A stretch of DNA of 59,556 nt. It comes from an uncultured Phycisphaerales bacterium (lineage in GTDB: Bacteria; Planctomycetota; Phycisphaerae; Phycisphaerales; UBA1924). Position numbers and translations under genes: made by a program. Below are positions 28,261-36,687 of this stretch, piece after piece. The stretch is from NCBI GenBank assembly GCA_937995595.1, contig CALKJW010000006.1, positions 1-59,556 on the forward strand, read 5' to 3'. Position 1 is the stretch's first letter. Every line of letters begins with the position of its first letter. Under the pieces are notes generated by a model that saw only the letters and a program-made list of their open reading frames with translations, did no database searches and had not been told where the DNA came from.

Positions 28261-29232
28261 ATGAGCAGAACCAACCAGTCGGAACGATCGACGCTCGGCC
28301 TGACGATGCGCGCGCTGGTGCTGGCGGGGCTGGCGGCCGCGCTGGTCATCGCGTTCCTGATGGGGCGCGAACTCGGCGGCGCGGACGGCCCGCCGGGCAC
28401 CGCCGCGCGCGCGGCGGAGCCCGCGACGGGCCTGTTCGACGCGGTGGCGCGCAAGGACGCCGCGGGGATCAGGGCCGCGCTCGCCGCGGGCGCCGACGTG
28501 AACGGAACGCTGCCGGACGGCTCCGCGCCCGCGTCGCGCGCGGGCATGACCGCGCTGATGGTCGCGTGCTTCGAGGGCAGCGAAGCGTGCGTCGCCGCGC
28601 TGCTCGACGCCGGCGCGCGGACCGACGCCCGCGCCGCCGACGGGCGGACCGCGCTGATCTTCGCCGCCGGCTGGGGCGGCGCGGCGTGCGTGCAGCGGCT
28701 GCTGGCCGCGGGCGCGGCGACCGACGCCCGCGCCGCCGACGGCATGACCGCGCTCATGTTCGCCGCGGCACGCGGCGACGTGGAATCGGTCCGCGCGCTG
28801 CTCGCGGCGGGCGCGCGGGTGGACGAGCGGAACAGGTGGCGGCAGACGGCGCTGATGGCCGCGGCCCGCACCGGCTCGCTGGAGAAGGTCGGCGCGCTGC
28901 TCGAGGCCGGCGCGACCGTCGATCTGGCCGACCAGTTCGGCGACACGGCGCTCTCGATCGCCGCGTCGAGCACCTACGCCGACGAGTCGGTGCTGCGGAC
29001 GCTGCTGCGCGCCGGCGCGCCGCCGGACCAGGCCGACAACGACGGCGTGACCGCGCTGATGAAGGCGGCCGAGGCGGGCGACGAGGCCAAGGTCGCCGCG
29101 CTGCTCGACGGGGGCGCGTCCCCCACGCTCAAGGACCGCATCAACGGCTGGACGGCCCGCGACTGGGCCGCGAAGCGCGACGACGAGCAGGGCCGGGCCG
29201 TGGCCGAGATGCTCGGGCGCGTCGGCCGCTGA
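28261..29232 (+). CDS. Ankyrin repeat protein with N-terminal membrane anchor
   Basis: 323 residues. One hydrophobic helix (about 17-36, ALVLAGLAAALVIAFLMGR) is followed by seven or so ankyrin repeats: units such as GMTALMVACFEGSEACVAAL, DGRTALIFAAGWGGAACVQR and DGMTALMFAAARGDVESVRA have the TALM/TPLH-like and GA.VD signatures. Ankyrin repeats bind proteins; no partner is evident. The ATG at 28261 follows GGAGGCGCAC; an upstream start at 28198 is less likely. The protein should project its repeats into the periplasm or cytoplasm from a membrane anchor; topology cannot be settled from the sequence. Confidence 0.88.
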   Translation: MSRTNQSERSTLGLTMRALVLAGLAAALVIAFLMGRELGGADGPPGTAARAAEPATGLFDAVARKDAAGIRAALAAGADVNGTLPDGSAPASRAGMTALMVACFEGSEACVAALLDAGARTDARAADGRTALIFAAGWGGAACVQRLLAAGAATDARAADGMTALMFAAARGDVESVRALLAAGARVDERNRWRQTALMAAARTGSLEKVGALLEAGATVDLADQFGDTALSIAASSTYADESVLRTLLRAGAPPDQADNDGVTALMKAAEAGDEAKVAALLDGGASPTLKDRINGWTARDWAAKRDDEQGRAVAEMLGRVGR

Positions 29233-29321
29233 CCGAGAGCGCCCCGACCGCGGCGGATCGGCGCGGATCCGCCGCGCGGCGCGTGACAAACGACCGCGCA
29301 GGCCGTTACCATACCCCCGGC

Positions 29322-30353
29322 GTGCTGAAACTCCCGAACGATTCCGTCGCGCGGCTGCGCCCCAAACTGCAGGGGCGGGCGGTGTGCGTCACCGGCGGGG
29401 CCGGGTTCATCGGCGGGCACCTGGTCGACGCGCTGCTGAGCCTGGGCTGCCGCATCCGCGTGATCGACGACCTCTCCAACGCCGACGGCAGGCACGTGGC
29501 CGAACTGGTGGACATGGAGCCCGAGCGCGTGCAGTTCATCCACGGCTCGATCCTCGACGACCGCGCGCTCGACGACGCGGTGCGCGGGGCGCACACGGTG
29601 TTCCACCTCGCGGCGGTCTCCAGCGTGCCGCGCTCGATCGCCGAGCCGGAGCGCTCGTACGCGGTCAACGCGCTGGGCACGCTGCGCGTGGCCGAGGCGG
29701 CGCGGCGCGCGGGTGCCGGGCGGATCGTCTACTCGGCGTCGAGTTCGGCCTACGGCGACGGCGAGCGGCTGCCGAAGGTCGAGACCGACGTGCCCGCGCC
29801 GGTCTCGCCCTACGCCGCGAGCAAACTCGCCGGCGAGCACGTGATGCTCGCGTGGGCGCGGTCGTACGGCCTTTCGACGGTGAGCCTGCGGTACTTCAAC
29901 ATCTTCGGCCCGCGACAGCCGGCGGACTCGCCGTACGCGGCGGTGATCGCGGTCTTCGCCCGCGCGCTGCTGTCGGGCCGCGCGCCGGTGATCTTCGGCG
30001 ACGGCCTGCAGTCGCGCGACTTCACGTTTGTCGCCAACGCCGTGCTGGCCAACCTGCTGGCCGCGACGGCCGACCGGCCGCTGCGGGGCGAGGTGGTGAA
30101 CGTCGGCTCGGGCACGCGGCTGGACCTGCTGCAACTGGCGCGGCTGATCGCCGAGCGTTGCGGCGCGACCCATCTGGCGCCGCGGATGGAGCCGCCGCGC
30201 GCGGGGGACGTGCGGCACTCGCAGGCTGACCTGACGCTGGCGCGCGAACTGCTCGGCTACTCGCCTGTGGTCTCGCTGGAGGACGGGCTGAGCCGAACGA
30301 TCGACTGGTACCGGGGCGCGAAGGACCACTGCCCCAACGACGCCGGCGCATGA
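29322..30353 (+). CDS. NAD-dependent sugar-nucleotide epimerase/dehydratase (extended SDR)
   Basis: 343 residues from a GTG (another in-frame GTG at 29283 would add 13). The Rossmann motif TGGAGFIGGHLV lies near residue 23, RVIDDLSNADGRHV follows, and the catalytic YAASK (Tyr-x3-Lys) is at about residue 167 after SASSSAYGDGE. LRYFNIFGPRQ and GDGLQSRDFTFV are typical of UDP-sugar 4-epimerases such as those acting on UDP-GlcNAc or UDP-galactose types. The exact substrate cannot be told. It probably makes precursors for cell-surface polysaccharide. The small gene that follows overlaps its stop by 4 bp. Confidence 0.87.
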   Translation: MLKLPNDSVARLRPKLQGRAVCVTGGAGFIGGHLVDALLSLGCRIRVIDDLSNADGRHVAELVDMEPERVQFIHGSILDDRALDDAVRGAHTVFHLAAVSSVPRSIAEPERSYAVNALGTLRVAEAARRAGAGRIVYSASSSAYGDGERLPKVETDVPAPVSPYAASKLAGEHVMLAWARSYGLSTVSLRYFNIFGPRQPADSPYAAVIAVFARALLSGRAPVIFGDGLQSRDFTFVANAVLANLLAATADRPLRGEVVNVGSGTRLDLLQLARLIAERCGATHLAPRMEPPRAGDVRHSQADLTLARELLGYSPVVSLEDGLSRTIDWYRGAKDHCPNDAGA

Positions 30354-30556
30354 TCACGCGGACACTCGACTTCTTCGGCGGGCTCTACCAGTTGGCGCGG
30401 CTGGCGGTGATCTCGCGGTTCCGCTTCCGCGGGGCGTACTGGGCGTGGCGGCGTTACACCGCCTTCGGGCGCGGCGCGCCGCAATCGAAAATGGAGGTGG
30501 CCCGCGCCGTGGTCGAGTACGGCGTGTGGATGCACCGCATGCGCACCGGGCGGTGA
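30350..30556 (+). CDS. Small conserved-type basic protein, coupled to the SDR gene
   Basis: 68 residues, ATG overlapping the preceding stop (ATGA), so translational coupling is likely and the gene is credible despite its size. The sequence is aromatic and basic (FFGGLYQLARLAVISRFRFR, then AYWAWRRYTAF), weakly amphipathic, with no clear transmembrane helix; membrane association is possible. It ends GVWMHRMRTGR. I do not recognise a named family and assign no function. Its fixed position behind a sugar-nucleotide SDR hints at a role in cell-envelope chemistry. Confidence 0.7.
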   Translation: MITRTLDFFGGLYQLARLAVISRFRFRGAYWAWRRYTAFGRGAPQSKMEVARAVVEYGVWMHRMRTGR

Positions 30557-30571
30557 CCCGGCGCGGAGCGA

Positions 30572-31939
30572 TCACCACATCGCCGCGGCGAAACTCGAGA
30601 CCATCGTGGTGCCCGGCTGGTCGATGCTGGCGGCGTAGTTGAGCATCTCGACGCGCGAGGGCTCGACGGTGAGCAGGGTGGCGACGATGTTGCCCGTGGA
30701 GCACCAGCGCGTGGGGTTCTGCTGCCAGGCCATCGCGGCGACGAGTTCGCCGGGCTTGTTCTGGCGGACCAGGTCGAGCATGCCCATGTCGTGCTGGAAG
30801 ACGCGCTTGCGGGCCGCGTCGGCCTCGGGCGAGTCGCCCGCGAGGGTCTGCTTGTCGCCGAAGGCCGGGCCGGCGTGCGAGAGGTCGGCGGAGGCGACGA
30901 TGAGCGTGCGGCCGGGCAGGCTGCTCACGCAGTCCTTGAGCGCCTTGACGAACGGCTCGAGCGCGACGCCGTTGCCGTCGTAACTCTCGCCGTTGGCGAC
31001 GGCGGGGTCGTGCACCAGCGCGCCGAAGACCCTCGGGAAGCGCCCGTTCTCGTCGGCCCCGAAGACATGCTGGATCCACATCATCTGCAGTTCGACCGAG
31101 TGCTCGCGCTCGTGGTCGTAGCGGTTGGCCAGGAACCTGTCGCCCAGCGCGAAGGTGAGCGCGTGCACGACGTCGCTGTCGACCTCGCAGGTCCCCAGCG
31201 GCGTGGTGTAGCCCTTGTCGCACCCCACGACCCCCGTGCCCTGCCCGAAGTGGTTGGTGCCCAGCACGATCACCCGGTCGGGCCGGTCGCACACGCGCAT
31301 GCGCCCGTAGACGTGCGCGTAGTTGATCCACCCGCGCGGGTAGTCCACGTGCGGCACGACGACGGCGCGCGGCAACTGGTCGAAACTCGGCTTCTCGACC
31401 TTCTCCAGCGCCTTGTCCATCCACTGGTTGAACAGGTCGCGCACGCGCGACGGGCCCTGCTCGCTCTTGACGCTCTCGTCGACGTTCTGACCCAGCGCCG
31501 AGACGACGAGCGAGTCGGCAAACGCGGCGGTGCTGCCCGGCGGCAGGTTCGTCGCCGAGTCGAACTCGGCCTTGACCTTGTTCCACAGTTTGTCGAACGT
31601 CGGCCCCTCGAGCAGGCAGGCATCGTCGAGTTGCGCGACGATGCTCTGCAGGATCTGGGGCGTCAGGCCGCGCCCGACCTCCTGCACGATCTGGTCGATG
31701 TCGCGCGTGCCGTCCATGAGCGGCAAGACCATCTGGGCCGCGGGCATGGTGAACATCACCTTGTCGGAGATCTGCCGCGCGTCGGCCAGGCCGATCAACT
31801 GCACCTCCTGACCGTCGGGGCCCTTGCCCTGGGCCGGGAACCCGCGCACAGGCCGCAACTTGGGTCGGCGCATGTGGGCCGCGCCGGGGTCGAACTTCGG
31901 GGCCGAGGGAGCGGGGGGATTGGCGTCGGACTGGCTCAT
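30572..31939 (-). CDS. MEMO1-like protein (AmmeMemoRadiSam system protein B type)
   Basis: 455 residues. The Memo-like fold is in the C-terminal ~270 residues: AVVVPHVDYPRGWINYAHVY, VIVLGTNHFGQGTG, EHSVELQMMWIQHV, and IVASADLSHAGPAFG, in which the conserved His and Asp ligands stand. The N-terminal ~150 residues (PqqD-like: DKVMFTMPAAQMVLPLMDGT, DIDQIV) are an extra helical part. The family is related to class III extradiol dioxygenases but its reaction is unsettled. In many genomes it pairs with AMMECR1 and a radical-SAM protein, neither of which is beside it here. The ATG at 31939 is chosen over 32029 because it starts the conserved-looking sequence. Confidence 0.85.
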   Translation of the reverse strand: MSQSDANPPAPSAPKFDPGAAHMRRPKLRPVRGFPAQGKGPDGQEVQLIGLADARQISDKVMFTMPAAQMVLPLMDGTRDIDQIVQEVGRGLTPQILQSIVAQLDDACLLEGPTFDKLWNKVKAEFDSATNLPPGSTAAFADSLVVSALGQNVDESVKSEQGPSRVRDLFNQWMDKALEKVEKPSFDQLPRAVVVPHVDYPRGWINYAHVYGRMRVCDRPDRVIVLGTNHFGQGTGVVGCDKGYTTPLGTCEVDSDVVHALTFALGDRFLANRYDHEREHSVELQMMWIQHVFGADENGRFPRVFGALVHDPAVANGESYDGNGVALEPFVKALKDCVSSLPGRTLIVASADLSHAGPAFGDKQTLAGDSPEADAARKRVFQHDMGMLDLVRQNKPGELVAAMAWQQNPTRWCSTGNIVATLLTVEPSRVEMLNYAASIDQPGTTMVSSFAAAMW

Positions 31940-32115
31940 GTGCGGATCGTAGACCGTCGGCGGGAGGGTGCAGCCCGATCCGACGCGGCGGGTGATCGGC
32001 CACCGACCATTGCCCGAATCGGCCCGCACCGGCGGCCGCCGCGCAAAGCCCGGCGCGCTGGACGCTTGCGGGGGGTCGTCCTATCGTTCGGGCCCCACTT
32101 TCCGGAACTCGAACC

Positions 32116-32433
32116 ATGATCGACACGCTCAAGCCCGGCCAGACTGTCCGCTGCACGCTGGTCAAGTTGCCCCGCTCCCGCGGCAACGCCAAGACCCTGC
32201 GCTCGCTGATGCTGCTGGACCCGCAGAACGTCAAGGCCCTGCGTCGCGCCCAGGTCGCGCGTCGGCGCAACACGGTCGTCTACAACCGCGGCAACCGCGA
32301 CTGGGTGCAGCGTCGCCCGTGCGCGCGGATCGTCGCCATGCGGACCGGGGCGAACTGGTCGTTTGTGTACAACCACGACCTCGCGGCCGAACTCCGCTCG
32401 GTCGAGCCGCTGGTGCGCATCGAGGCGGCCTGA
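32116..32433 (+). CDS. Conserved hypothetical basic protein
   Basis: 105 residues, positively charged, no signal or transmembrane helix. Notable parts are GQTVRCTLVKLPRSRGNAKT, RRRNTVVYNRGNRDWVQRRP and SFVYNHDLAAELRSVEPLV. The composition suggests nucleic-acid or ribosome interaction, but no family is recognised and none is claimed. It is preceded by a divergent spacer of 176 bp shared with the MEMO-like gene and followed by a strong terminator, so it is probably a monocistronic unit. Confidence 0.75.
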   Translation: MIDTLKPGQTVRCTLVKLPRSRGNAKTLRSLMLLDPQNVKALRRAQVARRRNTVVYNRGNRDWVQRRPCARIVAMRTGANWSFVYNHDLAAELRSVEPLVRIEAA

Positions 32434-32463
32434 GTCGCGATCTCTCGGCACGAACCACGACAT

Positions 32464-32493
32464 GGCCCGCCCTCCGGCGGGCCTTGTTTTTTT
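32464..32493 (+). terminator. Rho-independent terminator
   Basis: GGCCCGCC-CTCC-GGCGGGCC (8-bp perfect stem) followed by TTGTTTTTTT, 30 bp after the stop of the basic protein gene and 28 bp before the CusF-like start. Confidence 0.92.
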
Positions 32494-32521
32494 GCCGGTC
32501 GGCCCGCGGCTACTCTTGTCC

Positions 32522-32935
32522 ATGCTGCGCGTGGTGCTGATCTCCGTCGTGCTGATCGCCTCCGGCGTAGGCATTCTCGCGCTGGTGTCGTGCAAGCGAA
32601 GCCCGGCGGCCGCGTCGCCGAAGCGCCCCGAGCCCGACGCCGTCTACACCGTGCGCGGCCGCGTGGTGATGCTGCCCGAGGCGGGCAAGCCGATGAGCGA
32701 TCTGCAGATCCACCACGAGGCGATCGACACGCTCGTCAATCCCAACGGCACGGTCGGCATGCCGGCGATGATCATGCCGTTCCCGGTCGCCAAGGGCGTG
32801 AGCCTCGACGGGCTGGCGGTCGGCGACGCGGTTGAGTTCACCTTCGCGCACTGGACCAAGCCGGGGCATCGCGGGTACGAGGTGACGGCGATCCGGAAAC
32901 TGCCGCGGGACACGGTTCTCGATCTTCCCGAGTGA
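32522..32935 (+). CDS. CusF-like copper-binding lipoprotein
   Basis: 137 residues. The N-terminus (VLISVVLIASGVGILALVSC) ends in a lipobox-like Cys at about residue 23. The remainder is a small beta domain with HHEAIDTLV, MPAMIMPFPV and VEFTFAHW. The Met-x-Met-x-Phe stretch, the HHEAI and the trailing beta strands (the family's copper-site neighbourhood) suit the CusF/SenC-type copper-binding fold. It should sit on the outer side of the cytoplasmic membrane and may buffer or deliver copper, for example to an oxidase. It follows a terminator and so needs its own promoter. Confidence 0.75.
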   Translation: MLRVVLISVVLIASGVGILALVSCKRSPAAASPKRPEPDAVYTVRGRVVMLPEAGKPMSDLQIHHEAIDTLVNPNGTVGMPAMIMPFPVAKGVSLDGLAVGDAVEFTFAHWTKPGHRGYEVTAIRKLPRDTVLDLPE

Positions 32936-33398
32936 CGCGGACGCTCGAACGAACCCGGGCGTGACGATCCGGCGGAGGGGCCTCGCCGCCCAGAGCGCGG
33001 GAAGGGCCGGGGGCCGACGTCGATTCTTCGGGGGGCTTGCTGTCCCGATTTGCACCGCGTTCTGGTCGCCTCGGCGGTACCGCTTTGCGCACGTGCATCA
33101 TGGCGCGCGTCGCTTCGAGGCCGTGCGGAAAGCGCGCCGACAGCGCGCGCAACTACCAAAGAAAAACCCAGCGCCTAGCCGCAAGGGCCAAGCGCCGGGT
33201 CTCGTGGGGGTCTGGTTGAGGGGTGTTGTTGTGGTTGGATGCCGGCGAATAGGACTCGGCCGGCGGGAACGCAACCCTCACTCGCGTCCAGGCCTCAGTG
33301 CGTTATTCGCACGAGCGGCCCTTCTGGTTCACATTGTGGCAACTTCGACCTGAAAGTTCCAGTGTGATCGTAAAAAATGGTCGAATTTGGGGATTGCC
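32936..33398. other. 463-bp gene-poor spacer with a minus-strand terminator and AT-richer stretch
   Basis: No ORF here looks real: the candidates are short, Arg-rich and of the type that GC-rich noise produces. The part from about 33200 to 33395 is clearly less GC-rich than its surroundings. A good terminator hairpin at 33157-33200 faces left. The left-facing UDG gene ends at 33399, about 200 bp before that terminator, so the interval could be a long 3' UTR or hold a small RNA. Confidence 0.5.
33157..33200 (-). terminator. Rho-independent terminator (minus strand)
   Basis: On the minus strand ACCCgGCGC ... GCC-like arms around a TTGC loop ... GCGCtGGGT, then TTTTTCTTTG. Arms ACCC/GGGT and GCGC/GCGC with one mismatch; the T-rich tail is on the minus strand only. 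It lies about 200 bp after the UDG stop. Confidence 0.7.
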
Positions 33399-34352
33399 TC
33401 ATCCCTCCTCCCCGGGGGACATCGTGGCCGTCTCGACCCGTACGGGGCTTGCGCCGAGCCGCTCCATGGCCTGCCGGAGGTCAGCCCAGACCTTCTGGCG
33501 GTTCTCGGTCGTGTAGGAACGCAGCAGGAACGCCGGGTGATACGTGGGCATGACGGGAACCGTCCATCCCGGCCGGAGGCCCTGCGCCCCCGGCGCGCCG
33601 GCGAGCAGGGCCGCGGGCGGCCGGAACGTCCACCACCTGCCGCGCAGGGCGCCCATGCTCTCCATGGTGTTCAGCAGCGTGCGGCTGGCGGGCAGGCCGA
33701 GGGTCACGATGACCTCGGGCCGGACGATCATGATCTGCTCGTAGAGGTACGGCGCGCACGCGGCGCACTCGTCGCTGGTCGGCGTCGCGTTGCCGGGCGG
33801 GCGGGTCTTGAGCACGTTGGCGATGTACACTTGGCCGCGCTCAAGGCCCATCGCGTTGATCATCTTGTCGAGCAGTTGCCCGGCGCGGCCGACGAACGGG
33901 CGGCCGGTTCGATCCTCCTCCGCCCCGGGCGCTTCGCCGACGAACATCAGCCGCGCGCACGGGTCGCCCTCGCCGAAGACGATGTTGTGGTGATCGGTGA
34001 CGAACCTCGCGTGCGGCGCATCGCGCTCGTACCGCTGCCGCAACTCGTCGAGCAGCGCGGCGGCGTGTTCGCGCGGCAGTTTCGCCGCCGCCGCCGGCGC
34101 GCCGGCGGGAGCGGCGGCCGGCCTGACTTCGGCTGGCGCGACTTCGCTCGAGAACAGGCCGGGCTTGGGCTCGATCTGCGGCGACAGAGCCGGCGGAGCC
34201 GGAGCGACCGGCGCGGCGGGCGCGGCGTCAACGGCGCGTGGCGCACGCAACGGCACGAAGTCGACGCCCAGCAGTTGCAGCGTCCGCGCGTTCTGGCGCG
34301 CCGCGCGCAGCACGGGCTCGGGAATGGTCGGGCGGCTCATGTCCGTGAGCAT
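33399..34352 (-). CDS. Family 4-like uracil-DNA glycosylase with most Fe-S cysteines missing
   Basis: 317 residues (313 if the ATG at 34340 is used). The C-terminal ~200 residues are family 4 [23 protein letters not shown] carries motif 1, and [11 protein letters not shown] carries motif 2. An Ala/Pro-rich N-terminal linker (about 35-90) is extra. It removes uracil from DNA. Oddity: the usual four cluster cysteines (CxxC before motif 1, Cys in KCRPP, Cys about 16 residues on) appear reduced. The first pair has no counterpart, KCRPP reads KTRPP, and only the ECAAC stretch keeps Cys. Activity may persist without the cluster, or another Cys may substitute. It ends the small unit that begins at 34619. 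Confidence 0.85.
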   Translation of the reverse strand: MLTDMSRPTIPEPVLRAARQNARTLQLLGVDFVPLRAPRAVDAAPAAPVAPAPPALSPQIEPKPGLFSSEVAPAEVRPAAAPAGAPAAAAKLPREHAAALLDELRQRYERDAPHARFVTDHHNIVFGEGDPCARLMFVGEAPGAEEDRTGRPFVGRAGQLLDKMINAMGLERGQVYIANVLKTRPPGNATPTSDECAACAPYLYEQIMIVRPEVIVTLGLPASRTLLNTMESMGALRGRWWTFRPPAALLAGAPGAQGLRPGWTVPVMPTYHPAFLLRSYTTENRQKVWADLRQAMERLGASPVRVETATMSPGEEG

Positions 34353-34364
34353 ACGGGCACGCCG

Positions 34365-34619
34365 TCACTGCGGGGCGGGTGCGACCGGCGCGGGCTGTTC
34401 GGCCGGCGGGACCTCGGCGGGCATCGGGTCTTCGCGCTGGTCGCGCGGACCGGGGCGGGCCGGCGCCGCGGCGCCCTTGCCGTCGGCGGGCAGGGACGCG
34501 GGCCGCTCCAGCAACGGCGGGATCACCGCGCCGGCCACCAGGCCGATGACCAACCCCACGATCAGACCCGGGATGAACGCGCGTGCGAACGAGGAGTTGG
34601 GGGGAGATCCTTCGGCCAT
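34365..34619 (-). CDS. Small membrane protein with Pro/Ala-rich tail
   Basis: 84 residues. One strongly hydrophobic helix (FIPGLIVGLVIGLVAGAVIPPLL, written here in two overlapping parts: FIPGLIVGLVIGLVAG and GLVAGAVIPPLL) is followed by a low-complexity Ala/Pro/Glu tail. GGAGCACC stands before the ATG. It ends 12 bp before the UDG start and probably shares its transcript. There is no recognised family; a single-pass membrane protein whose tail sits on one side of the membrane is all that can be supported. Confidence 0.6.
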   Translation of the reverse strand: MAEGSPPNSSFARAFIPGLIVGLVIGLVAGAVIPPLLERPASLPADGKGAAAPARPGPRDQREDPMPAEVPPAEQPAPVAPAPQ

Positions 34620-34714
34620 GTCGGTGCTCCGGGTCTGAACGCCGACATGGTACCGGACACCGACAGCCGCCGCACCCTCGCAGCCCGATCTTCACAATCG
34701 CGGCATCGCCGGCG

Positions 34715-35353
34715 TCAGGCGACCGCGTTCTCGATCCGGTAGCGCAGGAACGAGGGCCGCTTGCGGCCGGTCACGACGCTCCAGTACGGGTCTTCGCCGT
34801 TCTCGGTCCACCACGAGCGGAACTGGCCGCGCGGGTCCTCGGCGTAGACGTCCAGCACGCTGGACCCCACGAACACCGCCCGCTGCAGAAAGAGCATGTC
34901 CTCGCTGGCGTACTCGCTCTCGGCCGCGACGCCGGCGATGGCGTCAACGACTCGCCCGAAGAGTCGGTGATCGCTGCGGAGCAGCACGTCGGCGTCGTTC
35001 CAGATGAAGAACCGGCGCTTGAGCGCGGGCTCGCCCGCCGCGCCCGAGCGGCGCGACAGCCCTTCGACGATCCCCCCCGGCCCGTCGAGTGTCGCGGCGA
35101 TCGGGCCGACGTCCAGCACCGACCAGAGTTCATCGCGGAGCGAGGGAAGATCCCGCACGTCCTCGCCGTGGATCAGGCAGACCTGCGTGTCCTCGAACCC
35201 GGACAGGTGTTCGGCCATCTCCCACGCGAAGCGGCCGCGCTGCTCGCGGCTGGGAGACCAGGCGACCAGATGATGCTCTTCGAGCAGTTGCGCGGCATCC
35301 AGTCGCCAAGCGGGGACCGCGACGGGCCGGAACGCTTGCCTGGCGATTCTCAT
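34715..35353 (-). CDS. Hypothetical soluble protein
   Basis: 212 residues from the ATG at 35353. Predicted soluble, with VCLIHGEDVRDLPSLRDELW, FFIWNDADVLLRSDHRLFGR and EDPYWSVVTGRKRPSFLRYR as its most distinctive stretches. No signal peptide or helix pattern is seen. The LIHG and WNDAD parts recall nucleoside-triphosphatase or glycosyltransferase-like strands, but this is not enough for a call. A weak promoter-like pair (TTGCAG, 17 bp, CATGAT) occurs at 35482-35454 on the minus strand. Function unknown. Confidence 0.65.
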   Translation of the reverse strand: MRIARQAFRPVAVPAWRLDAAQLLEEHHLVAWSPSREQRGRFAWEMAEHLSGFEDTQVCLIHGEDVRDLPSLRDELWSVLDVGPIAATLDGPGGIVEGLSRRSGAAGEPALKRRFFIWNDADVLLRSDHRLFGRVVDAIAGVAAESEYASEDMLFLQRAVFVGSSVLDVYAEDPRGQFRSWWTENGEDPYWSVVTGRKRPSFLRYRIENAVA

Positions 35354-35574
35354 GGCCGACGCCTCGACGTGGCCCCACCCCCCTCCCACCCCTCCAGCAA
35401 CCAACCAAGGCTGCCTCCGTCCGGACGGGCCCCACGGCGACCCGCCGGACTACATCATGCCTCACAAACTCTTCGCCTGCAAGTTTGCCGGGGCTTCACA
35501 ATTGCCGCGCCGACCCTTTCGGCAACCGAACTTGCCTTGCAGCCAGAATCGGCCTCGGCGAACCCGGCAGCCGT
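35354..35574. other. 221-bp spacer with a weak minus-strand promoter-like pair
   Basis: Minus strand: TTGCAG (35482-35477), 17 bp, CATGAT (35459-35454), about 100 bp before the hypothetical gene at 35353. No ORF or repeat is seen. The match is weak and only worth noting because no better candidate occurs. Confidence 0.25.
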
Positions 35575-36648
35575 CTACCGCTGCCGCTCGGCCGAGAGCA
35601 CACGCGTCCGCGTGCCGGAGAACGCGTCGTACCGGACGCCCGTGGGCAGGCGGGTTGCGAAGTTCTTGTCCGGGGTCACGATGCGGACAACGGCCGTCGC
35701 CGCCCCGGCCACCAGCGCCGTTCGCGGCTTGATGTCGACTTCACCCCGGTTGACCTCGACCACGATCTCGGCGGGCAGGCCAGGACCGGCGGGCTCGCGC
35801 CGTTCCAGCCGCACGCGGCTGAGCCGCAGGACCTTCACCTCCACCTGATCGTCCACCACGAACGTCGCCGACGCTCCGAGCCCGGTTCGGATCTCGAGCC
35901 GGCCCGTCGCGGACGCGCCCGCGGCGATCGGCGACCACTCCTCGCCCAAACCGCGCCACTCGATCACGTCCGCGGGTCCATCGATCGACCCGACTCGGAC
36001 CGTGACGCTCTCGCCGGGCTTGGCGACCGCCGCGGTTCCGGGAACAGCCGCGGCCGGGCGGTCGCTCGGCACAGGCGTGGCGGCGGTCGCGGGCTGGGCG
36101 CGCGGCGCAGGGTCCGCCGCTGCCGGCGCGCTCACAGCCTCGGCGCGCAGCGGCGGAACCGGGTCCGGCTCGGCGCGGACGCGCGCGACAGGCTGCGGCG
36201 CGGGTGCGGGCTCCGCCGCGGGCTCCGTCGAGGGCCGGGCTGTCGTCACTGGCGCCGGCGCGGGGCGCTGTTCTTGGACCGGCACTGGCGCGGGCTTGAG
36301 GGGGCGCTGCTGCGCCGGGGCCGCGGGCTGCGCGGGCGCGGGCTCGGGGAGGTCCACGACCGGGCGCGGCGGCGGTGGTGGGGCGGGCTGCGCCGGCGGG
36401 GGCGTGTCGTCCGGCGACGGCGCGGCAGTTTGATCGGCAGGCTCGGCCTGCGGCGACGGCCGGCCGGGCATGACCTGCCCCGGACGCGGCTCCTCGGCCT
36501 GCTTCTTCAGGTCCACGACCGGCCTGCGGACGACCTTGGTCTTGGAAGGCGGCTGCGAGGATTGCGCCGCGGCCTCGTGGCCGACGGCCAGCGCGCCGCA
36601 CATCGCGAGAACGGCCGCCGCGAAAACGTGCTGTCGGGATCGGGTCAT
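35575..36648 (-). CDS. Secreted Pro/Ala-rich protein with FecR-like C-terminal domain
   Basis: 357 residues. The signal peptide is MTRSRQHVFAAAVLAMCGAL, ending around AAAQ. Residues ~35-210 are Pro/Ala-rich, low-complexity and probably extended. The C-terminal ~150 residues hold a beta-rich part beginning SVTVRVGSIDGPADVIEWRG and continuing with RTGLGASATFVV, VEVNRGEVDIKPR and PTGVRYDAFSGTRTRV, which resembles FecR-like periplasmic domains. In those the domain senses or binds something at the envelope. It starts right after a lipoprotein gene (36688-37527) on the same strand, with 39 bp between, so both may be exported parts of one function. Confidence 0.65.
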   Translation of the reverse strand: MTRSRQHVFAAAVLAMCGALAVGHEAAAQSSQPPSKTKVVRRPVVDLKKQAEEPRPGQVMPGRPSPQAEPADQTAAPSPDDTPPPAQPAPPPPPRPVVDLPEPAPAQPAAPAQQRPLKPAPVPVQEQRPAPAPVTTARPSTEPAAEPAPAPQPVARVRAEPDPVPPLRAEAVSAPAAADPAPRAQPATAATPVPSDRPAAAVPGTAAVAKPGESVTVRVGSIDGPADVIEWRGLGEEWSPIAAGASATGRLEIRTGLGASATFVVDDQVEVKVLRLSRVRLERREPAGPGLPAEIVVEVNRGEVDIKPRTALVAGAATAVVRIVTPDKNFATRLPTGVRYDAFSGTRTRVLSAERQR

Positions 36649-36687
36649 GCGTGCATCCGGTTGGTGTGGGAGTCTGTTCGAGCGCGA

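Noticed and set aside
27864-29321. Upstream extension of the SDR frame
   Set aside because: The open frame reaches far into the ankyrin gene and GH31 promoter; the Rossmann motif near residue 23 after the GTG at 29322 fits a normal SDR start.
33100-33219. Small basic ORF (MARVASRPCGKRADSARNYQ-like) on the plus strand
   Set aside because: It overlaps the minus-strand terminator and its Arg-rich composition is typical of chance reading of GC-rich DNA; no ribosome site precedes the ATG.
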